NCBI RefSeq assembly: GCF_000262465.1
Contig: NZ_CM001489.1
Coordinates: forward strand, 5,585,167 to 5,625,137
Source: Frankia sp. QA3
GTDB taxonomy: Bacteria > Actinomycetota > Actinomycetes > Frankiales > Frankiaceae
Direction of reading: 5' to 3'
Length of the DNA stretch: 39,971 bases
The number at the start of each line of letters is the position of its first letter. The stretch's first letter is position 1. The position numbers were made by a program, and so were the translations under genes. Below the pieces are notes generated by a model. It saw only the letters and a list, made by a program, of their open reading frames with translations. It was not told the DNA's origin and ran no database searches. Shown here one piece after another: positions 17,100-25,730 of this stretch.

Positions 17100-18515
17100 T
17101 TGCGGATTGCGTTGTTGTCGTACCGGAGCCTGCCCACTTGCGGTGGCCAGGGCGTGTACGTCCGACATCTGTCCCGCGAACTGGTCGCCCTGGGGCACCA
17201 CGTGCAGGTGCTGAGCGGGCCGCCGTACCCCGACCTCGACGACGGGGTCGGTCTCACCGAGCTGCCGAGCCTGGACCTCTACCGCGACTCCGACCCGTTC
17301 CGCTGGCCGGGGATGGCGGAGCTGCGCGCGCTGCCCGACGTCGTCGAGTTCGCGATGATGCGGACCGGGCAGTTCTCCGAGCCGCTGTCGTTCAGCCTGC
17401 GCGCCTACCAGGCGCTGCGGCCCCGGGCTGCCGGTGGGCGGCCGCCGTTCGACATCGTCCATGACAACCAGGGGCTCGGCTACGGGCTGCTGGCGCTGCG
17501 GGCGGCGCTGCGCCCGTACCGGATCCCCGTGGTGAGCACCGTGCACCATCCGATCACCGTCGACCGCCGGCTGAGCCTGGCCGCGGCGTCGAGCTTCACC
17601 GCCCGGGTGGGGCTGCGCCGGTGGTACTCGTTCCTGCCGATGCAGGCCCGGGTGGCGCGGGGGCTGGACGGCGTCGTCATCCCCTCGGAGAGCTCGCGGC
17701 GCGAGATCATCGCCGACATGGACCTGCCGTCGGAGGTCATGCACACGGTGCCTCTCGGGGTCGACGCCGACGTCTTCACGCCCGCGCCCGCCGGCACACC
17801 GGCCGTCGCCGGCCGCATCGTCGTCGTGACCAGCGCGGACGTGCCGCTCAAGGGCCTGGGTGTGCTGTTGGAGGCGCTGGCCAAGCTGCGGTCCGAGCGC
17901 GCCGCGCACCTGATCTGTATCGGCAAGGTCCGCGAGGGCGGGCAGGCCCAGCGTCGGGTGACGGAGCTGGGCCTGGGCGACGCGGTGACGTTCCGTTCCA
18001 ACGTGCCGGAGCAGGAGCTGATCGCGCTGCTGCGCTCCGCCGAGGTCGCCGTCGTCCCCTCCCTGTACGAGGGGTTCAGCTTGCCCGCGGTGGAGGAGAT
18101 GGCCTGCGGCATCCCGCTGATCGCGACGACGGCCGGGGCGCTGCCCGAGGTCGCCGGCGTCGACGGCGAGGCTGCCCTGCTGGTTCCCCCGGGGGATCCG
18201 GATGCGCTGGCCGGGGCCATCCGCACGCTGCTCGACGACCCAGCGCGCCGCGCCCGGATGGGGGCCGCCGGGCGGCGCCGGGTGGAGGAGCGGTTCTCCT
18301 GGCGGGCGGCGAGCGCCGCGACCGCGGCCTGGTACGCCGAGCGGATCGCGGCGGTGGGCGGAACACCGACCTCGCCCTACCCGGGCTCGTCGTGGTCGTG
18401 GGCGCCGCCGACGCCTGCCTCCTGGCCGGCCGGGCTGGCCAGCACCGCGACGTCCGCGCCGGCGGCGGCCCCGGGCGCTCCGAACTCGTCGGCGTCGCCG
18501 ACGCTCGCCGGCTGA
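17100..18515 (+). CDS. GT4-family glycosyltransferase
   Basis: The product has 471 residues from a TTG at 17100, supported by GGAGGG seven bases upstream and by the protein starting LRIALLSYRSLPTCGGQGVYV, the usual GT-B beginning with a Gly-rich loop. N-terminal acceptor domain: RHLSRELVALGHHVQVLSG, DIVHDNQGLG, VVSTVHHPI. C-terminal nucleotide-sugar domain: VPLGVDADVF, SADVPLKGLGVLLEAL, VPEQELIALLRSAEVAVVPSLYEGFSLPAVEEMACGIPLIAT, cited in pieces. It carries the E-x7-E motif (EGFSLPAVEE). The last ~50 residues are Ser/Pro/Ala-rich. It is probably a cytoplasmic or membrane-associated transferase making a glycolipid or polysaccharide; donor and acceptor are unknown. It is the first gene of a three-gene plus-strand run. 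Confidence 0.88.
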   Translation: MRIALLSYRSLPTCGGQGVYVRHLSRELVALGHHVQVLSGPPYPDLDDGVGLTELPSLDLYRDSDPFRWPGMAELRALPDVVEFAMMRTGQFSEPLSFSLRAYQALRPRAAGGRPPFDIVHDNQGLGYGLLALRAALRPYRIPVVSTVHHPITVDRRLSLAAASSFTARVGLRRWYSFLPMQARVARGLDGVVIPSESSRREIIADMDLPSEVMHTVPLGVDADVFTPAPAGTPAVAGRIVVVTSADVPLKGLGVLLEALAKLRSERAAHLICIGKVREGGQAQRRVTELGLGDAVTFRSNVPEQELIALLRSAEVAVVPSLYEGFSLPAVEEMACGIPLIATTAGALPEVAGVDGEAALLVPPGDPDALAGAIRTLLDDPARRARMGAAGRRRVEERFSWRAASAATAAWYAERIAAVGGTPTSPYPGSSWSWAPPTPASWPAGLASTATSAPAAAPGAPNSSASPTLAG

Positions 18516-18526
18516 GCCCGCGCCGC

Positions 18527-19258
18527 ATGCTCACCGTCGACTTCGATCGTTTTCCCGTACCCGCAGGTTGCCGGCTGCTCGACCTGGGCTGCGGGGCCGG
18601 GCGCCATTCCTTCGAGGCGTTCCGGCGCGGCGCCGACGTCGTCGCGCTGGACTACTCCCTCGGCGAGGTCAGCGGCGTGAACGCGATGCTCGCCGCGATG
18701 GCCCTGGAGGGGCAGGCGCCGGCCACGGCGCGGGCCGCCGGGGTGCGCGGCGACGCGCTCGCCCTGCCGTTCGCGGACGCCACCTTCGACCGGGTCATCA
18801 TCGCCGAGGTCCTCGAACACCTGCCCGCCGACACGGCGGCGATGGCGGAGATTGCCCGCGTGCTGCGGCCCGGCGGCTGGGTGGCGGTCACCGTCCCCAA
18901 CCGCCTCCCCGAGCAGGTGTGCTGGAGCCTGTCGACGGCCTACCACACCGTCGAGGGTGGTCACATCCGCATCTACCGGCAATCCGAGCTGCGTGAGCGG
19001 CTGACCGCCGTCGGGCTGGAGCCGATCGCCACCCATTTCGCCCACGCCCTGCACGCGCCGTACTGGTGGCTGCGGTGTCTCGTTGGTGTCCATGACGACG
19101 ACCATCCGGCGACGCGGCTTTACCACCGGCTGCTGGTATGGGACATGATGCGCCGTCCCCAGGTCACGCGGCTCGCCGAGCGGATCCTCAATCCGGTCAT
19201 CGGCAAGAGCATCGTCCTGTACCTACGGAAACCGGAGGTAGCGCGTGCGGTCGGTTGA
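18527..19258 (+). CDS. class I SAM-dependent methyltransferase
   Basis: The product has 243 residues, starting MLTVDFDRFPV 11 bp after the glycosyltransferase stop; no good ribosome-binding site is present, so coupling is likely. Motif I is LLDLGCGAGRHSFEA (residues ~19-33), an acidic VVALDY ends beta-2, motif II/III is FDRVIIAEVLEHLP and post-motif is RVLRPGGWVAVTVPN. This is the Methyltransf_11/25 pattern. The C-terminal half (YWWLRCLVGV, ERILNPVIGKSIVLYLRKP) is less typical and hydrophobic in parts. The substrate is probably the product of the neighbouring glycosyltransferase or toroid protein. The stop overlaps the next gene by 14 bp. Confidence 0.9.
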   Translation: MLTVDFDRFPVPAGCRLLDLGCGAGRHSFEAFRRGADVVALDYSLGEVSGVNAMLAAMALEGQAPATARAAGVRGDALALPFADATFDRVIIAEVLEHLPADTAAMAEIARVLRPGGWVAVTVPNRLPEQVCWSLSTAYHTVEGGHIRIYRQSELRERLTAVGLEPIATHFAHALHAPYWWLRCLVGVHDDDHPATRLYHRLLVWDMMRRPQVTRLAERILNPVIGKSIVLYLRKPEVARAVG

Positions 19259-20480
19259 GTCTGCTCCGGTGCTGACCCCCGCTGCACTCACCGCGACCGC
19301 GTCCGCGATCGCCGCCGTCCAGGAACCGGACGGCGCCATCCCCTGGTATCCCGGCGGCCACACCGACCCCTGGGACCATCTCGAATGCGCCATGGCGCTC
19401 GACCTCGGCGGCCTGGTCGACGCGGCCGACGCCGCCTGGGCCTGGCTGCGCCGCAACCAGCGGGCCGACGGCTCCTGGGCGACCAGCTACGTGGCCGGGG
19501 CGGTCAAGGAGGACTTCGCCGACAGCAACCAGTGTGCCTACGTGGCGACGGCCGCCTGGCACCGGTGGCTGCTCACCGGGGATCGCGCCTTCGCCGCCGG
19601 AATCTGGCCGGTCGTCCGCCGGGCGCTCGACCTCGTCGTCGACATGCAGGCCCCCAGCGGCCAGATCTGGTGGGCGCGGGGGTCCGACGGCGTCGACTAT
19701 CCCGAGTCGCTGCTCACCGGATGCTCCAGCACCCTGCACAGCCTGCGGTGCGGGATGGCGCTCGCCGCGCTCGTCGACGAGGTGCCGCCGGCCTGGGAGC
19801 GGGCGACCGGCGCTCTGCATCACGCGCTGGTCGCGCACCCCGAGTACTTCGCCCCGAGGGACCGCTGGTCGATGGACTGGTACTACCCGGTGATCGGCGG
19901 GGCGCTGCGCCGCTCCGCCGGCCGGGCTCGGCTCGCCTCCCGCTGGGACGACTTCGTCGTCGACGGACTGGGGATCCGCTGCGTGGACGACGAGCCCTGG
20001 GTGACCGGCGCGGAGACCTGCGAGCTCGCGATCGCCCTGCACCTGGTCGGCGAATCGGCCGCCGCGGCCAAACTGGTCGCGGACATGCAGCATCTGCGGC
20101 ACGACGACGGCGGCTACTGGACGGGCTGGCAGTTCGCCAACCGCACGTTCTGGCCGGTCGAACAGTCGACGTGGACCGCGGCGGCGGTGATCCTCGCGGC
20201 CGACACGCTGGCCGGCGGGGTCACCGAGGCCCTGTTCCGCGGCGACGACCTGCCCGCCGGGCTGCACCAGCCGGACGGGATCGACGGCCGGGCCGTCGCC
20301 GACGCCGACCGATCCCGGGGGGAACCGCGCCCGCCCGACCAGCGCCCGGCGCCCGACGGCGACCCGCTGGCGGCGCCGGACTCCGCATCGCCGGCGGCGC
20401 CGGACGGCGGGCCAGCGGTGGTATCGGCCGGCGCGGTGGCGGGACCGGGGTGCGGCTGCCGGTCAACCGACGCGGCGTAG
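19245..20480 (+). CDS. prenyltransferase/squalene-cyclase-like toroid protein
   Basis: The product has 411 residues from a GTG start. Residues ~10-330 show repeated alpha-hairpin units with the QxxDGxxxW/GSW type motif of the (alpha/alpha)6 toroid: AAVQEPDGAIPWYPGG, RRNQRADGSWATSY, DMQAPSGQIWWAR, DMQHLRHDDGGYWTGW. The catalytic DxDD of squalene-hopene cyclases is not seen, so it is called prenyltransferase-like in the broad sense and may bind or modify an isoprenoid or a glycan. The last ~85 residues are Pro/Ala/Asp-rich low complexity ending in GCGCRSTD. It is translationally overlapped with the methyltransferase upstream and convergent with a second methyltransferase, with an 18-bp overlap. 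Confidence 0.75.
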   Translation: MRSVESAPVLTPAALTATASAIAAVQEPDGAIPWYPGGHTDPWDHLECAMALDLGGLVDAADAAWAWLRRNQRADGSWATSYVAGAVKEDFADSNQCAYVATAAWHRWLLTGDRAFAAGIWPVVRRALDLVVDMQAPSGQIWWARGSDGVDYPESLLTGCSSTLHSLRCGMALAALVDEVPPAWERATGALHHALVAHPEYFAPRDRWSMDWYYPVIGGALRRSAGRARLASRWDDFVVDGLGIRCVDDEPWVTGAETCELAIALHLVGESAAAAKLVADMQHLRHDDGGYWTGWQFANRTFWPVEQSTWTAAAVILAADTLAGGVTEALFRGDDLPAGLHQPDGIDGRAVADADRSRGEPRPPDQRPAPDGDPLAAPDSASPAAPDGGPAVVSAGAVAGPGCGCRSTDAA

Positions 20481-21080
20481 CACCCGCAGCGACCCGGTCT
20501 GGGACTGCTCGCGGAAGCCCTCGTCGAGCGCGCGCAGCAGGACGTGGTAAGGCGCCTGGCCGCCGTCGGCGGGGTCGGGGAACACGTCATGGATGGCCAG
20601 CAGGCCGCCGGGGGCGACGTGGTGCCCCCACGCGGAGTAGTCGGCCTGGGCCTGCTCCTCGGTGTGCCCGCCGTCGAGGAAGAGCAGCGCGACCGGGGTC
20701 GACCACCACCGCCCGACCTGCTCGGACCGCCCGACGATCGCCGTCACCACGTCCTCGACCTGGGCCTGCTCCAGCGTCCGGCGCAGGAACGGCAGCGTGT
20801 CGAGGCGGCCCGTGCGCGGGTCGACCAGGGTCGTGTCGTGGTACTCCCAGCCGGCCTGGTTCTCCTCCGAGCCGCGGTGATGGTCCACGGTGACCACGGT
20901 GGCGCCCGTCGCCCGGGCCGCGGCGGCCAGGTAGAGGGTGGATTTGCCGCAGTAGGTGCCGACCTCGCAGATCAGGCCGCCGGCCGGGATCGCCGTGGCC
21001 GCCGTGTACAGCGCCAGCCCCTCCTGCGGGGGCATGAAGCCCGTCGCCCCCTCGGCCAACTGCCGCAATGCCGCGTCCAC
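20463..21080 (-). CDS. class I SAM-dependent methyltransferase (Methyltransf_24-like)
   Basis: The product has 205 residues. The GTG at 21080 is chosen for the GGGAG eight bases upstream and because longer forms add Arg/Pro-rich sequence. Core motifs: GGLICEVGTYCGKSTLYLAAAA (motif I, Gly-rich loop EVGTYCGKST), TVVTVDHHRGSEE (acidic end of beta-2), VALLFLDGGHTEEQAQADY (beta-4 with DGGHT) and HVAPGGLLAIHDVFPDP. The DGGH and HDVF pair is typical of metal-dependent O-methyltransferases and the cephalosporin-hydroxylase-like Methyltransf_24 group. The convergent position next to the GT4/methyltransferase/toroid run suggests a shared product, but this is context only. Confidence 0.88.
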   Translation of the reverse strand: MDAALRQLAEGATGFMPPQEGLALYTAATAIPAGGLICEVGTYCGKSTLYLAAAARATGATVVTVDHHRGSEENQAGWEYHDTTLVDPRTGRLDTLPFLRRTLEQAQVEDVVTAIVGRSEQVGRWWSTPVALLFLDGGHTEEQAQADYSAWGHHVAPGGLLAIHDVFPDPADGGQAPYHVLLRALDEGFREQSQTGSLRVLRRVG

Positions 21081-21657
21081 CGCCGACTCCCTTCCCGCTG
21101 ACTTCTCGCCGTCCTGCTTCCCACCGTCTGGTGGGTACCGCCCGAACCGGCCGGTACCGAACCTAGTGCCCCGGGCCCGCCGACTCGCCGTCTTCCGGGA
21201 CTGGCCGTCCGCCGGCCGGCCGGCCGGCCGAGGTGGGAAGAGCGCCGAACCAGCTGCGCCGAACCGGCGCCCGCGACTGTCAAGCGAAAACTGTTTGCCC
21301 GGCCGCCCGGGATGAACTAACCTGCCTTCATGGGCATCTGAGTAGGCGTGTGAACGCCCCGGTGCACCCGCCGTCACGGCAGGGTGGCCTGTTTTTCTCC
21401 TCTCTCCAGCCGACGTAGGCGATCGACGTCGTGGCACCGGCCTCCTGGCCGTGTGCGACGCCATAATGCCTGGTCGTCCTGCTGGTCCGTCCGCTCGCGG
21501 ACCCTCTTCCTCGCGGCGCCCCACTGGCCCGTCGGTGCCATTTTTCGGCGGCTGACGGGCGTTCCCCGATTACGCGTCCCGCTTTTCTCGCGCGTTTTCG
21601 CCGGTCGCGCGTCCGCGGGGTCGCGCCGCGATTTCACGCTGCCCGAAAGGAACACAG
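21081..21657. other. 577-bp leader region upstream of small basic protein
   Basis: No credible protein-coding gene. A possible promoter (TTTGCC near 21294, TAACCT near 21318) precedes ATGGGCATCTGA (a three-codon frame) at 21330 and the hairpin described separately. A further ~270 bp of pyrimidine-rich sequence leads to the gene at 21658. This looks like a regulated 5' leader or a small RNA gene. No known riboswitch class was recognised. Confidence 0.4.
21365..21396 (+). terminator. intrinsic terminator or attenuator
   Basis: CACCC-GCCG-TCA-CGGC-A-GGGTG (21365-21386) folds into a 9-bp stem with one bulged A. It is followed after five bases by TTTTT (21392-21396) and a pyrimidine-rich stretch. 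U-runs are rare in this genome, which strengthens the call. No gene ends just before it on the plus strand, so it may end a short RNA or attenuate the downstream gene. Confidence 0.6.
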
Positions 21658-21966
21658 ATGGCTGCTCGTTCCCGATCCCGAAAGGCGCGACCGCGCGACA
21701 TCGACCACACCGACCCCCGGCCGCCGGCCGAGGTTGCGGCAACCGTGCCCAGCGCCGAACCGACGGCTCCGCCACCCGCCGACCCACCCGCCGACCCGGC
21801 TGCCGCGCCGGCGCAGGACCGCCGTTCCCGGCGGGAGCGGCGGGGGCACGGTGGGGACGTCGAGATTCCCCGGTCCGGGCCGGTTGCACCGCGGCTGAAC
21901 GGTGCGGCCGGGGCGACGGGCGCGGGCCGCAACCCGCGGCGCTTCGCCACCCGCCGGCAGGGCTGA
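21658..21966 (+). CDS. small basic Pro/Ala-rich protein of unknown function
   Basis: The product has 102 residues, with GAAAGGAAC ideally placed before the ATG. The N-terminus is strongly basic (MAARSRSRKARPRDIDH), the middle is Pro/Ala-rich (PPPADPPADPAAAPAQ), followed by RRSRRERRGHGGD and a basic end (GRNPRRFATRRQG). No transmembrane helix, signal peptide or known domain was seen. It is probably disordered and might bind nucleic acid. The good ribosome-binding site and the long structured leader are the main reasons to accept it. Confidence 0.55.
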   Translation: MAARSRSRKARPRDIDHTDPRPPAEVAATVPSAEPTAPPPADPPADPAAAPAQDRRSRRERRGHGGDVEIPRSGPVAPRLNGAAGATGAGRNPRRFATRRQG

Positions 21967-22049
21967 TCCGCACGGGCTCCGGCCGATGCCGGTCGGCGGC
22001 CACCACGGCCGCCCCGGCGCCGGCCGGCGCCCACTCCCGCCCCGGGCGG

Positions 22050-22724
22050 CTACTTGCCGAGAGTCTCGGCCACCTCGGTGCGGCGGGCGAAGATCTCCTC
22101 GGCCCGCTCCTCCATCTCCTTCAACGCCTTCTTGCGTCCACGGCTGGACAGCCGGTCGAGGTAGAGGCTGCCATGCAGATGATCGGTCTCGTGCTGCAGG
22201 CACCGAGCGAAGTAACCGGTGCCCTCCAGCCGCAGCGGCGCACCGGTGGAGTCCTGACCACGGACCGCGGCGCGTTCGAGCCGGGCGACCTCCATGTAGG
22301 CGCCCGGCACCGACAGGCAGCCCTCGTCGCCCTTGACCAGCCGGCGTTCGGCGGGATCGGCCTCCTCCAACTCCGGATTGGCGATGTGCCCCACGTGCCG
22401 GACGCCGTCCTCGTCGGTGCAGTCGTAGACGAACAGGGCGGCGTCGACGTCCACCTGGTTCGCGGCGAGCCCGACCCCCTCGGCGCCATACATCGTGGCG
22501 AACATGTCGTCGATGAGCGCGGCGAGTTCCGGGGTGCCGAACTCGGTGATCTTCCGGCAGGGCCGGTGCAGGATGGGTTCCCCGACAACCGTGATGCGCC
22601 GGATGGTGCCCCGCGCCACCTCGGGCGGGACCGCGGGATAGGCGTCGACCGGCTCTCCCAGGATCCGGACCCGCAGGTCCCGCTTCTCGTTCGCCTCATC
22701 GGATCGCGCGGTACGCGAGGCCAT
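22050..22724 (-). CDS. def: peptide deformylase
   Basis: The product has 224 residues, with AAGGAGAA before the ATG. It removes the formyl group from nascent N-terminal formyl-methionine at the ribosome. All three metal-site motifs are intact: GVGLAANQV (motif 1, GxGLAAxQ; residues ~83-91), EGCLSVPG (motif 2, Cys metal ligand; ~133) and QHETDHLHG (motif 3, HExxH; ~177). An N-terminal ~35-residue extension precedes the first conserved ITVVGEPILHRP. The C-terminal helix is charged (KKALKEMEERAEEIFARR). No fmt gene is nearby. Confidence 0.96.
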   Translation of the reverse strand: MASRTARSDEANEKRDLRVRILGEPVDAYPAVPPEVARGTIRRITVVGEPILHRPCRKITEFGTPELAALIDDMFATMYGAEGVGLAANQVDVDAALFVYDCTDEDGVRHVGHIANPELEEADPAERRLVKGDEGCLSVPGAYMEVARLERAAVRGQDSTGAPLRLEGTGYFARCLQHETDHLHGSLYLDRLSSRGRKKALKEMEERAEEIFARRTEVAETLGK

Positions 22725-23086
22725 GGCGGGCTTCTCCTTCCATCCGACCGTCGGCGCGCCCGCGCGGGCGGCGGCGCGGTGCCGACCGGCCCACCTGCCG
22801 TCCGCAAGGCCGAACCGGGCCGCCGCCGATCCTCGACATGTTGTGCCTACGAGCTTGGCAGAACGCCCCCGCCGTCCGCGCGACGGATCGACGCTCCCTG
22901 GGCGAATATCGCACCGTCGGGCGGGTGAAGCGGCTCATGGGACGGCGCCCGGCATGTCGGTGGGGGACCGCGACCGGTGGCGAGCGGCCCGGTGGTGGCG
23001 GCCGAGCTCCTCCCACCAGGCAGGGAAGCGGGGAGCCCGTCGGGGGGGGTACCGGCCCACCACGGGAGCCGGTACCCCGGGCGGGC
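22725..23086. other. intergenic upstream of def
   Basis: 362 bp between def and the end of the Roadblock operon, both on the minus strand. It holds the terminator-like hairpin at 23046-23078 and presumably the def promoter. No ORF here looks real. Confidence 0.5.
23046..23078 (-). terminator. 11-bp perfect hairpin after the Roadblock operon
   Basis: GGGGTACCGGC (23046-23056) and GCCGGTACCCC (23068-23078) are perfect inverted arms with an 11-nt loop, starting nine bases beyond the stop of the minus-strand Roadblock gene. There is no U-run, as is common for actinobacterial terminators. Confidence 0.55.
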
Positions 23087-23464
23087 TCAGGCGGCGAGCA
23101 GCCCCGCGAGGCGCGTCACGGCGGGCCGCGACTGCAGGTGCAGCCGTTCGAGGTCGAGACCCTCGTCGCCCAGGACGACGAGCAGCCTGGTCTCCCCGAT
23201 CGCGTAGACGATGATGTGCCCACCCTGACAACGGGTGATCACCTCGCGCAACGGTCCCATCCCGACCTCCTGGCCGGTGGACCGGCCGAGGCCGAGGGCG
23301 GCGGCGGCCATCGCCGCGAGTACCTCGGGCCGGACGCCGTCGGCGTCGGCGGCGACCAGCAGGCCGTCGGCCGAGGCGACGGCGCTGCTGGTGACGCCCG
23401 GAACCTGGTCCCGTAGTGCATAAAGCTCGGCGAGCACCCCATCGGTGATCGTGCTTGTGGTCAT
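23087..23464 (-). CDS. Roadblock/LC7-domain protein
   Basis: The product has 125 residues, a single Roadblock/LC7 (MglB-like) domain: LAELYALRDQVPGVTSSAVASADGLLVAADADG, then EVLAAMAAAALGLGRSTGQEVG, EVITRCQGGHIIVYAIGETRLLVVLGDEG, cited in pieces. In actinobacteria such proteins usually sit in conservons as the CvnB partner of a small Ras-like GTPase. Here no GTPase, CvnA kinase or CvnC protein adjoins. It is the second gene of a minus-strand pair, 82 bp after a shorter paralogue. Confidence 0.88.
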   Translation of the reverse strand: MTTSTITDGVLAELYALRDQVPGVTSSAVASADGLLVAADADGVRPEVLAAMAAAALGLGRSTGQEVGMGPLREVITRCQGGHIIVYAIGETRLLVVLGDEGLDLERLHLQSRPAVTRLAGLLAA

Positions 23465-23546
23465 CGAAGCCTCATTTCAGCCGCCACGGAAGGCTGCGCG
23501 GATGGACAGGTCTCACAGCTCGGCGTCAGCCGACGCCACCGGGGCC

Positions 23547-23912
23547 TTACAGGTCGAGGTCACGGGCGATGGTGCGCAGGCCGTGCCGGGCGAGCGCGAG
23601 GTTCGCCCGGGGCCTGTCCAGGGCCAGGTAGAAGAACAGCGGGCTGCCGCCGCGGTGGAGCAGTCGGATCAGGTGGTACTGCTGATCGAGGGTGATGAGG
23701 ATGTCCTCGATCCCCTCCTTGATCCCCAACGCGTCGAGGGTGCGGGCCTTGGCGCGCACGACGTCGGTGTTACCGGCCGAGGCCACCTCGAGATCGAGTG
23801 CGCGGCCGCCACCGGCCGAACCGAGCATCATTCCGCTCTCGTAATCGACGAGCGATACACCGATCGCACCGTCAATTGTCATTGCTTCCTTGAGTGCGGT
23901 CTCGATGTCCAT
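23547..23912 (-). CDS. Roadblock/LC7-like regulatory protein
   Basis: The product has 121 residues, with GAGGGGAAC four bases before the ATG at 23912; longer frames add implausible sequence. It has the Roadblock layout: MDIETALKEAMTIDGAIGVSLVDYESGMMLG, an alanine/valine helix (DLEVASAGNTDVVRAKARTL), then EDILITLDQQYHLIRLLHRG and PLFFYLALDRPRANLALARH. It is more divergent than the following gene. It is probably a dimeric scaffold or GTPase regulator of the MglB kind, co-transcribed with the 23087 gene and divergent from the DUF4388-like gene. Confidence 0.8.
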   Translation of the reverse strand: MDIETALKEAMTIDGAIGVSLVDYESGMMLGSAGGGRALDLEVASAGNTDVVRAKARTLDALGIKEGIEDILITLDQQYHLIRLLHRGGSPLFFYLALDRPRANLALARHGLRTIARDLDL

Positions 23913-24053
23913 GATGTTCCCCTCAACCCGTTGACAGCATGACGAAATTACATCGGCAGGCCTTTTAATATCGCGTGCACGTCGGCGGGCATATCGTGTA
24001 GACAAGGCGACCGTACCTGTGCGCGAACGGATTGTCACATCGAGGACTCCACA

Positions 24054-25049
24054 ATGCCGGATGAGATAAAGAACACGCAGAGTCTTGTTTCTTCTACCGA
24101 CGGCCCACCCCGCAGGGAGGAGACGGACGCACGGCCGGCCGAGGAAATGCCGGCCGGCGTCCACATCCTGCTGGCAGCGCTCCGGCGGCAGTCCCGGGAG
24201 AGGTTCTCGGGGACGATGCAGGTGATGGGTGAGGCGAGTGGGAAAATTGTTTTTCAGGAGGGTTTGATCGCGGCTGCCACCACCTCGGCGGCGCCCGGGC
24301 TCGAGTCGTTGCTGCTGCGGTCCGGGCGCATCTCCGACGAGGAGTGGACCGCGGTGTTCGCCGAGGCCGCGCCGAGCGGTCAGCTGTCGGCGGCGCTGGT
24401 CGAACGCCGGCTGCTGGGCAGCGCGGGCGTGCAGGTAGTGACCCGGACGGCGGCGATGGATGCCCTGTTCGCGCTGGCCAGCACCCAGATTGCGAGCGTG
24501 GCCAGGGAACCCGTCGGCCCCGGTTCCCTACCCCCGGTGCTGCCTGTGGAGCCGGGGATCGAGGTCGAGCGGGCCATCCGGGAGACGACCCGACGGTTGG
24601 CGAGCGCGCTGCGCTGGCGGGCGGACCTGGGCCTGGAGCCCCAGGTCCGCCCGCGGCTGGCGACGCCACCGCCGCGACCTGCGACGGGCACGGCGCATGC
24701 CGACCTGCTGGCCCGTGTCAACGGCCGTCGGACGTGCCGGGACATCGCTTTCACGGTGGGCCGCGGCCTGTTCCCGGTGATGACGGACCTGGCATCGCTC
24801 GCGGGGGATGGCCGGATCGTTCTTCCACCCCCGCAGGGGCGATCCCCGGTCGTCACGGAACCCGGGGGCGCCGGCGCGTCCGGCCTGCCTGCATATGGCG
24901 ACCAGGTGCGCGCGAAAAGCCCCACCACGGCGGATGATGATAATTTTCGGGAACGCCGCTACGACGTGAGGGTGGACAGTTCCCTGCCCCGCCGCGACAG
25001 TCCCATCCATCGCGACCGCGATTTTCCTGGTTACCGCCAGATCGGCTGA
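24054..25049 (+). CDS. DUF4388-like (PatA N-terminal-like) protein
   Basis: The product has 331 residues, with GAGGA seven bases before the ATG. Residues ~35-100 read ILLAALRRQSRERFSGTMQV, GKIVFQEGLIAAATT, GLESLLLRSGRISDEEW, which is the order of the DUF4388/PatA-N domain (a sheet that ends in G(K/R)I.F..G.I..A, followed by a helical extension). A second, helical part (residues ~115-160) and a winged-helix-like stretch near 215-255 (DLLARVNGRRTCRDIAFTVG) follow, then a charged disordered tail. DUF4388 proteins are often encoded with Roadblock proteins and GTPases in surface-motility or polarity systems; here it is divergent from two Roadblock genes. Confidence 0.65.
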   Translation: MPDEIKNTQSLVSSTDGPPRREETDARPAEEMPAGVHILLAALRRQSRERFSGTMQVMGEASGKIVFQEGLIAAATTSAAPGLESLLLRSGRISDEEWTAVFAEAAPSGQLSAALVERRLLGSAGVQVVTRTAAMDALFALASTQIASVAREPVGPGSLPPVLPVEPGIEVERAIRETTRRLASALRWRADLGLEPQVRPRLATPPPRPATGTAHADLLARVNGRRTCRDIAFTVGRGLFPVMTDLASLAGDGRIVLPPPQGRSPVVTEPGGAGASGLPAYGDQVRAKSPTTADDDNFRERRYDVRVDSSLPRRDSPIHRDRDFPGYRQIG

Positions 25050-25461
25050 CCGGCAGCCACATCCACGCCGACTGATGGGGCCGCCCCGGCCCGGATGAAT
25101 GCATTTCCTAGCATTTCCCGGCCGCGGCGGCCGGCCGGTGCGCCGCCGGCCGGCGGTGCCGCCGTGGTTGCTCCAGAGCGACTGTCCGAGGTCGTACGGC
25201 GATGGCCCGGCGCGTTGGTCGCGGGTGGACAGTAGTCGCGGGTGGACAGTATCGGACGGAGCCGGACGCCGATCCGAGGTGGTCGCGGCCGCGGCTGGCG
25301 GTGACGGGCGGCCGGGCTAAACCGCCGGTGGCGCCGCCGTTTCCGCCGAGCCTGGGCCGGGGCGGACGCGGGCTGGCCGGCGGTCACGAGCCGCTTGTCT
25401 CGGGCCTCTGACCTGGTTACCGATCTTCCATTCGCCGGGTCCGGTGGATCGGTGGTGGCTG

Positions 25462-25730
25462 GGGTTCGGGGGTTGGGGTTCGGGGGTTGGTCGTGCTGGC
25501 TTGCGGGGTGGGTTCGTGGTCCCGGGGGGTGGCTGTCGCCGTGTCGGCGGGAGAGCGACGGCTGTGCTGCGGTGACGGCGTGGGTCGGGTCTGGGCGGGG
25601 GTCGACGCGGGCTGGGGTCGGCCTGGGCGCGGTGCCGGTTCCTTAGGGAACACCATGATCACCAGGGCTGGGGTCGGGAACAGGTCGGGTCGAGATCGGG
25701 TGGGGTCGGGGTCGGGTGGGGTCGGGAAAG
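25462..25730 (+). repeat. G-rich short tandem repeats (G-quadruplex potential)
   Basis: GGTTCGGGGGTTGGGGTTCGG-type repeats (about 25465-25490) and GGGTCGGGTGGGGTCGG-type repeats (about 25683-25725) give many closely spaced G3-G5 runs on the plus strand. Such runs could form quadruplexes. They are unlike the coding regions around them. Confidence 0.6.
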
